A stretch of DNA of 64,000 nucleotides from Uloborus plumipes (taxonomy: Eukaryota > Arthropoda > Arachnida > Araneae > Uloboridae): NCBI GenBank assembly GCA_038373865.1, contig JAXGGA010000068.1, positions 62,001-126,000 on the forward strand. The letters run 5' to 3'. The notes beneath the pieces are model-generated. The model made no database searches. It had not been told where the DNA came from and saw only the letters and a list, made by a program, of their open reading frames with translations. Shown in pieces: positions 12,693 to 25,079 of the stretch. How positions within the stretch are numbered: position 1 is the stretch's first letter; every line of letters starts with the position of its first letter. The position numbers and the translations under genes are program-made.

Positions 12693-14872
12693 ATAGGACA
12701 TTAACACTTTATCCTGCTTAAATTTACAAGATTGTTATTTCATCTTTGTTTCATCGCGGTACAAACATCTTAATAAGATTATGAATTGTTATGTTACTAA
12801 TGCTTTTTTTTTCTAAGATACCTTCTATAAGTATTTTTTTAAAGCAAAAATATATCAAACGTTTTCTACGGAACTCAAGATAAAGACTCCTGCTCCAATG
12901 CTCATATACGAAAATTGATGAAGCACAAAAATGTACCGAAACTTTTTCTACTTCAAGAACAAAAATAATTGTCTTAAACATAATTATAAACGTTCGATGA
13001 TGCGAATGATGGTACCCAAGTATGGTAATGAACAAGAGCAAATTATGATAATGGAAAAAATATAAAAAAATTTCATAAAAATGATTTTTTTTTTCAATTT
13101 AATCGTGTGCAGAAATTTACTTCGCATATCGAAACTTTTGAATTTAATTTTCTTCCTATAATCTTTTTCACCAACGTTAAATCCATTGGCGAAATTTCTT
13201 TTTAATGTTGCAGTACAGCTGTTGAAGAATTGCGCTTTTCTCCTTTAATTTTAATATCAATTTTTTTGGTATGGAGTTATTGCTCTTTATTAAGTGGTAA
13301 AGAGTAAAATGTATTCGACATTTTTTGAGCTGTTGAAAGGATAGCAAAAAGTAACCGTAGCACAACGCAAAAGAAGTTTTCTATTTTTTTAGTATTTCTA
13401 TGAAAGAGAAAACAATCGAAACGCTTCAAACTATTTATCTGTATAAAACTCAACATTATTCAAATTGAAAGATGAAGCTTAAAATTGAAGTATTTTGAGG
13501 AAGATCTTTTAAACGGAAACGTTTTGCCCTAATCGAATAATCCATCAAAAGCTAAGAACAGACAGACAGATCTACAAACCGCTCGGCACATATTTTCTCC
13601 TTTTCAATCATTTTTTCGTTTTCATATATTTAACAAGTTTATTTAATGTATTATTATGTTTTGTTTCTTTTTTTTTCATTTAGTTACTATTCTAAGGAAA
13701 ACATCGATTATATACTTTTTTTTTCTTCATTAGTGTTTTCAACTGAAAAATTCTCTCTTACATGAAAGAAGGCAATAATGAAATACATTAGAATTTCAGT
13801 ACAATGCACGCGACTTCGAACTTTGCCAAACCTATCAAGATACATTGTTGCCATTGCCCAAACACATAAAAAACATAATCACTTTTCTAACCGCATTAAG
13901 AAATTAAGTTGCCATTTTGAATGCCCTCAGCGAGCACTTTCAAACTCTCCCCTATCTTCATTCTTAAAGAAATTAAACTCGAAAGCGGAGGCCATGCCCG
14001 CATACCTACCTACAAACAAACAAGCGCGGGTTGATGTGGGAGCGCCGCAACTTCGTAAACAAGGGGGGAATCAAGGCATGTTAATGGTGACTTACAAACA
14101 CCGAACGATGGAACCAGTGTTGTCCTCCAGGCATTCCAGAGTGCCGCATTAGCCTATTCATCTGGTCGACCACCCTCCCCGCATTTACATTTTTACCTGG
14201 CGAACACCACTTGTCTGATTAATGGTGACCATTGCTGCTGAGGTGGTTGTTTCTCTTTGGGCCAGAGGAGTAAGAGCAGTTCTTGGGTCAAGGTCTTTGT
14301 GTGGCCACGTCCCCCCTCCCCGAAGTTAATGGCAGAGCGGAAATACTTTGGCGCCAGTCAGCTTTGCATGACGAATGAGGTCCGTATTTTGGAAGGTGGC
14401 TGTGCTACTGGTATGCCATCGGGCACTTGTGATGTATGATCGATCTAATCTTTGAATTTTACAAAAGGTGGGCTCCATAAATTCAGTTTATGTGGCGCAG
14501 TAATTGACCAGCTCCAGGTTGTTTGTTTATTTTTTGTGGAAACGAAAGGAATGGAATCGGCAAAATTTTCCTGAGGTAAAGTGATCTGTTAAAATATAGA
14601 AGTTTTTCAATTTTATCATTGTTTTGATTAAATTGAGTAGGATTTTGAGTGGAATATATTGCTTCATTTTAGATATGAGGTATACAAGTTTTGTCAATGG
14701 TTGGAGTGAAATTCCTCAGTATTCTAGTTAGCTGTAAGAGTACGAGAATTTCATAAATCAATTCTTTTATTTATCCCGACATCAAAACCAAATTTGGAAT
14801 TTTTAAAATGAATTTATATGTTGTTGTAATTCATTTACTTTACATATACAAGTATAGAAATACTTTACATAT

Positions 14873-15841
14873 GGGTCATTCCGACGAAAATGGTACAAAT
14901 CATGTCCGAGACTTTAGAATTTTTTTAAATCAATTTTAATAACTACCACCCATTAAGTGTATTTTTTATTGGCTCTCCATTTAATGTTGTGCCATCAAGT
15001 ATCAATTGATTAGGTATAATCCATTTAGAAATGACACACACAAAAAAAAAAAATCTTAGTCAGAAGAAGGAGAAAATGGCGTGTCCCAGCTTCAAATTGC
15101 TAGAATTTTAAATGTAATTTAAAATTAAACTGAAATGTACCAGCAAAATATATTACGCTGCACTGCACAAAAGATGCTTCTGACACCATTTCTGCAGATT
15201 ATTACTCAAATGAAAAAAAAAAAATTCCCAAAAAAACACTATTATTTATCCATGTCCCAAGATTTTCTATGTTTCGAATTGTCCACTCTGTTATATGCCT
15301 TTCGGAAATAAAGTAAACAATTGTATTCAATCTGATATATATATTTTTTTCAAATATAGGTAGTATAACTGCCGTGATTAACTTGTTACATTGAATTATG
15401 TAGTCAACAACCAGGGTGAGCCTCATTCTTTTCTTATGATAGTTAATTTGAACTGTTGGATGTTCACTCTGTTAGAGCCGATTTCATGATGAAAAAAAAT
15501 AGATTTTTTTCCTAAACTTGCAGACAGACTTACAGTTTTAGGCTGTTTATTCCACTTTATGCTTGTTCTGTGATTCCTATAACTTTTCTTTGTGATTATA
15601 CAGATATTTTTAAAGGCTTATTAGTCCACTCTGTTATATGTCTACTCTGTTAAACAAAGTGATCGAAATATTTAAAATCATTTCATAAATGAGTCATGTA
15701 CTAGTTATTTACACTTCATTATACACAAATAAATGTAAACTCAATAAAAAAAAGATGATTAGTTGGTGGAAATTATTTAAAATGATAATCTTAAGTAAAG
15801 AGTTTCAGACAGGATTTGTACCATTTTCGTCGGAATGACCC
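14873..15841. mobile_element. 969-bp DNA transposon with perfect 29-bp terminal inverted repeats
   Basis: The 29 bp at 14873-14901, beginning GGGTCATTCCGACGAAAATG, are exactly reverse-complemented at 15813-15841. Similarity continues imperfectly about 20 bp inward, so the termini are about 45-50 bp. A TA dinucleotide sits one base outside each end, compatible with a TA-targeting mobiliser. The interior carries at least three copies of the word CACTCTGTTA (about 15283, 15466, 15628, the last followed by a partial repeat), which may be subterminal binding repeats. The interior has no transposase; the 74-codon minus frame at 15202-15426 is unrecognised. Perfect ends imply recent activity or strong conservation. 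An 11-bp word TATACAAGTAT occurs near both ends (14845 and 15843). Confidence 0.85.
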
Positions 15842-15954
15842 GTATACAAGTATTTCTTCCGACGAAACAGACACACAAATGTGACTTTCCAGCAAAGAGA
15901 AAATTTTATTACTACTTTTTTTTCATAATTTAATTTAGAATTATTATTTTTATT

Positions 15955-16188
15955 TCATTTTTGAGGCACCTTTTCATTTGATGAGCTTGGAGTTCGAAGG
16001 ATTTTGTGTTTGCAGATGTAACTATTTTTTAGGAATTTTCGATGCCACTGGTTAATCTGCTTTTGCTGATGCTGTTGCTTGTTAAATTGACGGCAAAAAG
16101 TAAGCTGAACTCTAATGATGGACTCTAATTTTTGCTGATTTCGGCACTCAAAATGCTTTTCTTGTTGAGTCGTCATTTTGGGTGACAA
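15955..16188 (-). pseudogene. Transposase N-terminal remnant (DUF4817-like helix-turn-helix)
   Basis: The 77-residue minus-strand frame begins MSPKMTTQQEKHFECRNQQK and continues with ESIIRVQLTFCRQFNK, then INQWHRKFLKNSYICKHK. The layout (an MTTQQ-type start, a helix of the ES..VVQR.FR..F type, then I..WH.KF...G.LC.GK) is that of the DUF4817 DNA-binding domain at the N-terminus of arthropod Tc1/mariner-related transposases. The family match is from memory of the pattern. The frame stops after about 75 residues, and the usual Gly/Arg-Pro linker and DDE core are absent downstream, so this is a broken copy. It lies 113 bp from the right end of the 14873-15841 element but is not inside its termini, so it need not belong to it. 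Confidence 0.6.
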
Positions 16189-19100
16189 GCAATCAGCATG
16201 ACAAACAAAAAGCCAATGTGGTCGTGATTGGAAATTCTGCTGTTCAATTTTTAGACTTTTTTTTGTTTAAAATTTTGTTTAAAGTTTATTTGTAGAAAAA
16301 AATGTTCAAAATATGATTCTTCTTTTTGAATAGTCCTGTATCGAGGCATCTAAGATTACCCTTAACCAAAACGTTCTTTTTTTTTCCCTTTTCACCTGAT
16401 TATTAACACACAATTTAAAAATGATGCAATGAGGTCCTTATATGCTTGACTTTTTTTAAATTTGTGATCGAATGATATATATGTCATTAAATCACCAATC
16501 TAATTAAAAGGCACAAGATCTTAGAATGAAGGAATATGTTTGTCAATAAAACTCATTCTCTCATTTTGATAAAAAATTTAAAATTGTATTATTTCTTAAT
16601 TTTTAGTCTGGCGAGCATTTTTTTTTTTGTATTAAGTGTGTTTTATTAAGTGTGTTAGTATATTGCTACAAAAACTAAACACTTTTGATATAATTTAGTT
16701 TTTATAGACATGATAGTCGGCTATATAAATAGCATATATAAATATAGTACTGACCCGCCATTTGGAAACTAAAGAGATTCATAATTCATTTAAGTAAAAA
16801 GTATTTAGTAAAGAAGTCAAAAAAGTTAAGTGGATGGAAAGCAAAACACTGCTCTGTTTAAAATGCCTAACAGTTGGCTTACTCGGGCATTATTCTAGAC
16901 CAACTTTTTTCTTTTCTTATATTTATGTTCTACCACTTTTAGTGCAGGAAATGTATAAATATTCTATTAGATTACCTCTCCATTTTATTTAAAGTTTAGG
17001 AGTAACTTCTGTATCAGTGAAATTTACCAATACCTTTCAAATCCGCTCAAGTTTACATTCAAGTTATCCCAGTCCCTAATATTCCAACAAAAACATTTTG
17101 CAATTGTGCATCTTCCAACTGATGGATCACCCCATTTCCAAGAACCAAGTCCAGTTGTTTTCGCATGGAACAAAATAAAGCAAAAATAGAAAAAGTGTAC
17201 GGTTCAGCTCATTCACGTTTCTTGCGTATGTAATTTTTCGCATGCGTAATTCTGAAAGTTATACATGGCCAGTTTGCTGTGCCCTATCTTTTACTATAAT
17301 CGACTGACTGGATTTTCCAATATCTTTTTAAAAAATCTGACCGTTCCCCTTTTCCCGAAGCTTTGTTTAATGCTCTGCTGGACTGTTCTCCTGGTCAAAT
17401 ATTTGTATTCCCTCCAGCATTTTTGCTTTGCTGGAAGCCCCCGTATTTTTGTGCTCCACCGAAAGGTGCACCCAGTTCCTTTCATATTCCAGAGAGGATA
17501 ATCTAGAACTTCTGCATCGCAGTATTAACCCCATGGCTAGTACAACTTCCGGCATATTATGCTGTGCACTGTGCCCTGTTCATCCGTGCATTGCTAAAAG
17601 CCTTTTCCCAATTGCATACACTCGGGCATAGGGAGCTTAATCCTTCTTTCGGATATGCGTTTCGTCGAGAAACTTGCATTTTCCCTCTTCCCCCTGCATT
17701 TATATGTACTTTTTTCTTCTTTAATCTCTCTCCCTACCTTCTGTTCCTTTTCCTTTTAGTAGGTCCCTCGTCCATTGGTCAAGTTCACATGGACTATGAA
17801 TAACCGGTATATTTTTCCGACATGTTTGGTTTTACTTTGTTTTAAGACCATCTTCCAATTATTTTCAAACTCAACTACAACTTAACCAGAAGATTTACAG
17901 AGCTACTTCTTGATATTAAGATGACTTTAGCATTAAACTATAATCCAAAACCACCGATTTTTGCTGCAGTCACACACTCACACACAGAGTGCTGTTATTT
18001 TTCTCACAGTGTTCCAGTTTCATGCCCTGAAGAAATAGTTCCTGTAGCTGCAAGATATGCTTAATTTTAATTCGTATTTATCGGCATAATAAGTTTTCAA
18101 CTCCGACAAAAGTTTGAAACATTGGTCATTGTTCACTATTTTTGTCCCATTGACATTAAAGTATCTAACAGTTGTATTAATTCTCTGAAACTGTAGGGTA
18201 AAAAGGAGAAAAGAAAAGAAAAAATGACTGCAATTTTTACTTAAATAATTGTTACGTCACATAGAATGTTTCTCGTGTCAATCAAATCGAGAAGTATTTT
18301 TCTTGTAACGAAACACATGTATTAACTTCTGCTCATTTATAGCTATGTATAAAAATTAAATTTGTTTTATCGAAGAAATTAAATTTTGTAAATCTAAATG
18401 CTTATAACTCCGGTGTTTTATTTCTTAACATTATTAACTTAATAATTTTTTTTATTAAAAATACTTTTATTTATATTTACAGCTGTTAGTTAAAATCTGG
18501 GAGGGAGGTTTAAATGAAGAAAATCGCAGATACCCTGTAAAAGAAGACATCTAAACAGTGACCAAACACATTTTCTAGTTGTTTTCTTTTGAATTGTATA
18601 GAAGGAAGATACTGTTGCCAATTCATGTAAAGAAAAACTTCACTATCTTATTATTAAAAATAAATTATAAGCTATTCTTTCACTGTGGTGTGTCACTACT
18701 GAGGTGTGGACTTTTAAAAATAGGGGAAAACCTATTAACCTAGCCACCACTTACCACGTGGGATCAACTCAAATGAGTGTGATGTTTCAACTTTTGAATG
18801 TGGCTAGGTATCAAGCCCATGGCCTGAAATGATTCAGTCCGTTTGGATACTTCTATAATTTGAAAATAAACCAAACACGGATTTGACCAAATATGTCGTA
18901 CGGTTTACTCGTTTATTTCAGAAGGTACCTCAGTCAGTTCCTCCGCTCCTTTTCCTATTCTTTCACGGAGTCGGGGGATTGGGAAACAACGCAGGTTGAG
19001 GACAAAATAGAAAAAAAGGACGGAAAAAATCCTTAAAGAACGGGGATTTCTGCTACCAATAATAACAGTAATAAAAAAAGACGTGTAATTTTTTTCATTT

Positions 19101-22100
19101 TTGCTTTCTTCTTCTCTGTATCCCGTTTGAAGGCACATAACCTGGGATTTACTTGTAAGAGGATAACGTCAAATAGCCATTTTTGACTGCGGCAGAAGAT
19201 AATGCAATTGGAAATTCCTATCCCAAGTCAGATTATTCTTTTTCTGTATAACGAGCCTCTGCAAAACTGCCTACGATATTTTGAGTAGATTATTATAAAT
19301 ACTTTTACAGTACAATAAGTACGTAAGGATTACGTCTGCGTTATATCCTTTCGCAAGGATAACTCATTTCGTCTACGCTGAGAAAGAATATTTTTTCATC
19401 CTCATAAAGTTCAAGTGACATAACAAATTGCTATGAAACTATTGATCGTTTTAAAAGGAAAGATGTTTTAACAGTGTTTGGATGATAAAGAGAAATATTG
19501 TGTATTTATTTGTCCATTTCAGGAATATTTTTTTGAACTGGTTATGAATTTTGCTTAAATGTTCAGATCAGTTTCAAATCGAGAATCGAGATTGATAACG
19601 AGGACGAAACAAAATCAATAGCGATCTTTAAATAGCGTGGATGTAATGTCCATCCGTACAACAGCTGCTCACTGATAAAAGTGAACACAAAATAAAAGGA
19701 ACTCTCTTGTATGACAGTGTGACAAGAATTTGTCCTTTGTGAAAAAAAAAAAAGAAGCCCCACTACATTAAGACGTCTAATTGAGTGGAATATTTCAGCC
19801 ATATTTTTCAAAACTTAAAAGTATTTCCTAATTTTGTGACTGCTTCACAAACCCCTTATCAGAATAATAGTTTGCTATACCGACTTCTCATCTCACGGAA
19901 CAGAACACTGTATAGCTTATTTCACAATGAAAACTGCCGAAATATTTTCCCTCGCACCCTTAAAAGTGCTTTAACCTCGCCTGCACACGCACAGTCCTTC
20001 TTCTATACTCCCCCACCAGTGTCATCGAACGCAGGTGGGAAGTGACGCGCGCGTTACCAACTTTTATGTGAGAGAAGGTGCTATTTTAATTCCCAGCATA
20101 CCAATCTGCGGCATTTTGCCGCCCATCTGCCTTTCGGGAAAGAGGGGGGAGAGTTGGAAAAAAGTGCCTTCCCGCCCTGCTCCCTATCCTAAAAAGCAAG
20201 GGATGCAAGAGAAAGATGCGAGTGTCGTTTCCATGGATACCTGCCTCCGTAGATTTGAAGGCCCCGGTGACTAAATCACCCCTGTCCATTCGCCAAGCAG
20301 CTAAGGAAACAAACCGTCTGGTCATTTCTCTTGGATTAGAGTTTCTGGAGTTTCCAGGGAGGGGGGCGTCTTATATGGACCTGAATATATAGATATATAT
20401 AAAACTTTACCAGCCCTCCCCCAATCTTTTCTGTTCCCATGGATACCGTTCTTTCTGTACCTTACTACACCCTTGGCTTCTCAACTTCCCTCACTCAGAT
20501 GTACTTATTTTTCGATTTCAGATTTTTTGCTTCTTTATGCCGAAGAAATGAGTCCTCCTCTTTTCCCCGCTTGGGCATCCATTCCTGTATCCGCATGTTC
20601 GGATTTCTACCTTACAAACCGGCAACTTGTGTCTTAACGAGAACCGCAACCGGCCGCACTTAAATCCACAAGCAAATTATTGATCCCCCTCTGAGGAGGG
20701 GTTGAAAAAAAAATTTCATTTTATTTTTAACTCTCTCTGCTTCGCTGCATTTTCGTTTGATATAGATACATGTATCTTTTCCCTCCCCTGTTAGGAGTTT
20801 CACTGGTGGGAAAGGGCTTCTCGTCGTTGTGATGACGCAAGAATTGCTGTTTGTGTGTTTGTTTATGTTTCAAGTTCGCTGGTTCTTGCATCACGATTCT
20901 TTTAATTGGTTTAGTACTCTGAAACGTTCTTCAAAATTTTGTACTCAAAGTGAGATATGGATTAAAAGGTCTGCCCAAGTATTCTAAAGTCTCTAAAGAT
21001 ACTTAAGAACGATAAATACGAATATTCAATCAATGCTAAAGAAAATTTCCCTTAGGAAATAGAAGAAGAAACTTGAATTTCTCTTAACTGTAGACAATAA
21101 GCATGCTCCTCATTCCTGTTAGATTCTTATTAAATGCAAATTTTATTCTTATTTTTCTTTTTTGAAGTATTATGATTTTTCACATCGCCTTTACGCACCT
21201 GATTTTCATTACTTTGATCAGAAACATCTTGTAATTAAAATATGAAACCCAATGACGGAGGGAGCCTTACACTTTTACAAAAATTATATCATTAACTCCT
21301 ACTGTACATTACGTTCACTTATGTCAATCTTTTGTGCATTAATGTGAAGCAAGGTGATAGAAAAATACGAACTGGTGTGATTTAAGGTATTTCTTTTATC
21401 GATAATGAATTTTATTTTTTAAGTGCATCCTCGGCAGAATACGGTAATGTCAGTTGAGAAACTACCGAGCAATCAACTTTACAACTCTTTATGCCCGTTG
21501 CTCATCCATGCAAATACAGTAAAAAATCACTCAAGTCTTTGCGCGTTTGTATTATGACACAGTAACAACTTTTCTCTTGTAGGGTTCGGTGTGACCCTTT
21601 CGAACTTGGTATTTGTTCTTTTACGGGGGACGGGGAACTACGCCGGCATCTGCATACATATGCATACTAGGCAACGATCAATGACTTTGGCGCGCAGCTA
21701 TGCGTGTCTTTTATGGCCTGCCAGCTCCACCTACCCAACGCCGGGTCCAACAAAACAACATGCATGCCTGCCTTTAATGCCTCTTTTTCCCAGTATGGTA
21801 ATCGGCAGCGGGCAAGACCTGTTGAATGTGTTTTCCGAAAACACACGGACTGTGTCACGAAAGCGCCGCTGCCGTGTCTTTTTCATCCAGCGGGAATGAA
21901 GGGTTGAGGAATGGGGTGGGGGAAGGGGGTGGGGTGCTTTACGTTCATTCATGTCGTCGTAAATATCCGTTTGGATCTACGGCTGAGAGCATAGTTCTTG
22001 CGTGTTTCCTCCTGTGCGCTGTCATTTTACGAGTCTTGTGGGCCTTTTTTATGCATTTGTGTACGTTTGCATTGGCAGAAGCTGGATGCAATGAGATGGT

Positions 22101-22360
22101 TTGTATTATTCTGTTGGATTGTTCTCGGAAACGCACCCAATTCCCTCTCTGTCATAATGACTTTTGTTACTCTTCTCGGCAAGTCATTGGCTCACCTCTG
22201 GTGATATTGCCACGTGCGCTTTTGAAGGGAGGAGACTTAAAATCATTGCTAGTGTTCGAAATATTCAATTTCGAGCGCTATATCAGCCTATTTGCTGGAA
22301 ATTGCGAGCTGCTCAGTTAAATTCCAATTAAACGGCCTCTTTTTAGTTTCAGATTTATTG
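16189..22360. other. Long gene-free tract with GC-rich islands at 20.0-20.7 and 21.6-22.3 kb
   Basis: No gene is supported. The AT-rich part (16.2-19.9 kb) contains simple T runs and a 10-bp inverted pair (acctagccac/gtggctaggt) near 18738-18809. GC-rich islands at 20000-20660 and 21580-22320 keep many frames open on both strands, including the longest in the window (21826-22320, 164 residues). That product has no recognisable domain, frames overlap on both strands, and no splice pattern supports it, so it is treated as chance. The islands are candidates for conserved non-coding elements. Confidence 0.5.
20227..20447. promoter_or_regulatory. Pair of near-identical X-box-like motifs
   Basis: GTTTCCATGGATACC (20227-20241) and GTTCCCATGGATACC (20433-20447) agree at 14 of 15 positions and lie about 206 bp apart in a GC-rich island. 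The semi-palindromic form resembles the RFX X-box (GTNRCC then RGYAAC) but departs from consensus in both halves. Regulatory function is inference only. Confidence 0.25.
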
Positions 22361-22527
22361 CAGAGGTTCCCACTTGAGATAGGAGGGCCATTGAAATTTT
22401 AAAGAAGAGATAATTTTATGGATTCTTGGGTATTTTTGGTTTGGAAGAGGCTCGCTTTATAAGGAAACAGGTATTCGTAGTATTTGAAGAGGTGTACCAT
22501 CACTCTAGAAAGGGTTGGGAACTCATG
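22361..22527. mobile_element. Possible degraded hAT-like MITE (CAGAGGTTCCCA end)
   Basis: CAGAGGTTCCCACTT at 22361 faces AAGGGTTGGGAACTCATG ending near 22527, whose complement reads CATGAGTTCCCAACCCTT. These are imperfect inverted copies of the CAGNGGTTCCCAA terminus known for hAT elements and seen clearly at 43179. No target duplication is visible, so the boundary and the identification are tentative. Confidence 0.35.
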
Positions 22528-24743
22528 GATAGTAAACGATTCTATCCTGTTTATTTATTTTTCTGTTTGCTATTAAATATTGCTTCTGAGGAATATATTT
22601 GATTATTTATTCATTTGAAAACCCTTTTTAAGACGGTGACATGATCCTCACTGGTTGAAAATGAGTAAATTTAAAATATGACCTTTGTGCTGAAACGGTT
22701 AGATGATTTTAATTCATAAATGGGATTGGGATTACAAACATCAGTTTCAAAAAGTTTAATTTCAAGGTACACAGTAAAGAGAATACCAATGATTTTAATT
22801 CGTAGCTAAGAGTGAGGTGACAATATTTTATTGTCTTTTATTTTGACTTTCAAGATGGAGTAACTGCGAACCTTAAGCAGTCGTAAAATAAATTTAATTT
22901 CTGACTGAAAGTCTAAGTTTGATTTTTTTTTAATTGTACTCATTATTGAAATTTATAGAAACATAGTTCTTGATGTTTTCATATCAATTTCATAAGCGAA
23001 GCAAATTATAAAAAATACCTTTTAAATTTAAAAATTGCACATTGTTTCAAATTTTTTTATCAATGTATTTGATTGAAATGTTTGTACAAAGTTTCATCAG
23101 AGAATGCGGTAGAGAAAAATAATGACTGATGTTGAAGACCCAACGAAAAAATCAAATGAACAACCAATTCTGGTATTGTGCTCTGAACAACTAGTTTCTT
23201 AATGTACCGATACGTTTCTGGGCTGTTCTGGTTCTTTTATCTACTCTTTCTTTCTTTTTTTCGGAATTTCCTTTCAAAAAGGATAAATTCTTGAAAAGAA
23301 ATCATATTTCACATTTGAGCCTTGTTTTTACATTATTTTGATCAGTGTTTTAACTTTAAATCAAAATGTGAGGAATATCTTCAAAATAGTCCATTTTTGC
23401 TTTATTAGTCCTCTCGATTAGCCACCGTTTTAATTTTCATAGTAAATGCCTTCTAAAAGTACGTTTGTGAATGAGATATTTTGTTAGCTAAACTATTTCG
23501 CCGTTTGTTAGCTGCAAACGTGAAAAATATAACAGCAATGTATATTATCCTTTGGCGCAAGAAGCAATAACTTGCTAAACTCTTAGCCCTCACTCTTTTT
23601 TTTTTATCTAGGGCATTAATACATTATCTTAAGCCCATTAATTATATCCTGATATTGACATCATGGAACTCAATTCTTAAACTATTCAAACAATTTCAAC
23701 AATCTTCGAAGCTTCGGCCAGCTGTTATTCTAATCGGCGACGTAGTATTTTTCTTCTCCGAAACGGCAACGATATAAACATGCTAAGGGATATCCGTTCT
23801 GAGGCACGTGACTACATCCGTTCCGAGGAAACGACGTGTGTTTATGCAAAATGATGAGGGCGAGGCGGATGGAATCGTCGTTTTCGAACAGCCTTTTCCC
23901 AGACGATTCGAGGTATCGGCATACTTAAGCTAATGACTTCTATAAAAGGGTGAAGGGAAATATTATTCAATCAATGTTGGGCGTAAGTGATATTCAGATC
24001 ATCAGCAGGGGTGGTGCACTAAAATCGAATATAATGAGGAATGAATTAGAATATTCCTTCCTTTAATAATATCCCTCTTGATTCTTTGATGCCATTACCT
24101 AATTATTTAAAAGGAAAGGAACTATGTTCCATAAAGACACATATAGCTTCATTTCAATATTAATCTTCTTCGGAGAACGGTAAAGTCGTATTAATAATTT
24201 GCTGGTTCGATGCTTATAATACTAAAAAGCGAATTATGTAAAACGCAAGTAGCTGGAGTATTTGTGTGTTCTTACTGAGTCATAAGCCATGAATTCATTA
24301 CAAAAAAAAAGTTGTTCTTTTAAATTGTGAAGTTTAGCTGCCTAGTTCTATAAATATTTTTTTTTTAATTAATTGTAATATTAATATTCTGTTGCGCCTT
24401 TTTTCCCTTTTCGTGTTTCCTGTTTTTTAAAACAGTTTTTAACCTATACCGTCTAATTACGCTTTTCCATCATAATATATGCTTGTTATAAAATTTATTT
24501 TTTTTAATATTATTCGTTTCGTTTCGTTTCTTTTTTATTATTAATTTGATTCTTTCCCGAATTTGCTCGTGTTTATTGCCAAAAAAAAAAAAAAAAATGT
24601 TTTTTCCCCTTTTTCGGTGGGTCTCGAGTTGCGCGAAGAATGCGTTCCATGATTGCTCGCGTAAGTCGAGATTTCGCTTTGTTAAAAAAGGTACCTTACC
24701 ACTTTTAGATAAACTATCCCAGCTATTTTAGAAACTTATAAAC
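22528..24743. other. Gene-free AT-rich tract with one GC-rich patch at 23.7-23.9 kb
   Basis: Nothing coding is supported. The patch 23700-23930 carries two copies of ATCCGTTC followed by tGAGG/cGAGG words (near 23791 and 23816) and a CACGTG core (about 23806). T/A runs occur at 23599, 24300 and 24583. Confidence 0.45.
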
Positions 24744-24748
24744 ACCTC

Positions 24749-25074
24749 TGTTACGGTCAGACGTCAGACGAGGTATGCAAAGTGCGCCGTGGCCACTGAG
24801 TTGAAAAGGGTTTTTGCAACGGCGGACTTACTTAAAAGAGCGAGGCAATGTATAAGAGTATCAATTGTATTAATTGTATCAGTTAGTGTTTGTTGTGTCA
24901 GTAACAGGATGGCGAAAGCCAAATAATTTGATGTTTAGTAGCAATAAATGATGTTCGTTACCACCTCAGCATGTTTATTTCTAGTTTCAGTCTAAATTGC
25001 CTTTCACATTGCCCCTTTTCAACTCAGTGGCCACGGCGCACTTTGCATACCTCGTCTGACGTCTGACCGTAACA
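24749..25074. mobile_element. TG...CA element with 62-bp perfect inverted termini and 5-bp target duplication
   Basis: The 62 bp at 24749-24810, starting TGTTACGGTCAGACGTCAGA, are exactly reverse-complemented at 25013-25074. The flanks are ACCTC on both sides (24744-24748 and 25075-25079), a perfect 5-bp target duplication. TG...CA ends and a 5-bp duplication are hallmarks of retroviral-type integrases. The interior has a TATAAG (24851) and an AATAAA (24943-24948), which would suit the promoter and poly(A) signal of a solo LTR. LTRs normally lack long inverted termini, however, and Ginger-type DNA transposons (which use a gypsy-like integrase) have TGT...ACA long inverted ends with short duplications. 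A non-autonomous Ginger-like element and an unusual solo LTR both remain possible. There is no coding sequence. Confidence 0.85.
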
Positions 25075-25079
25075 ACCTC

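Larger units (their letters stand above)
10345..14872. other. Gene-free tract with microsatellites and a GC-rich island at 14.0-14.4 kb
   Basis: Contains a T run at 11561-11573, an AT dinucleotide run at 11990-12022 and an A run at 12671-12692. GC rises sharply at 13980-14440; two frames stay open there (13778-14152 and 14257-14439) without any recognisable domain. CGCATGCGC, a self-complementary core, is at 12200. No transposon boundary was identified. Confidence 0.5.

Noticed and set aside
21826..22320. Longest open frame (164 codons)
   Set aside because: No domain, overlapping frames on both strands, GC-rich island explains the lack of stops.
24003..24020. CAGGGGTGGTGCACT as a transposon end
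   Set aside because: No partner terminus in the following 2 kb.
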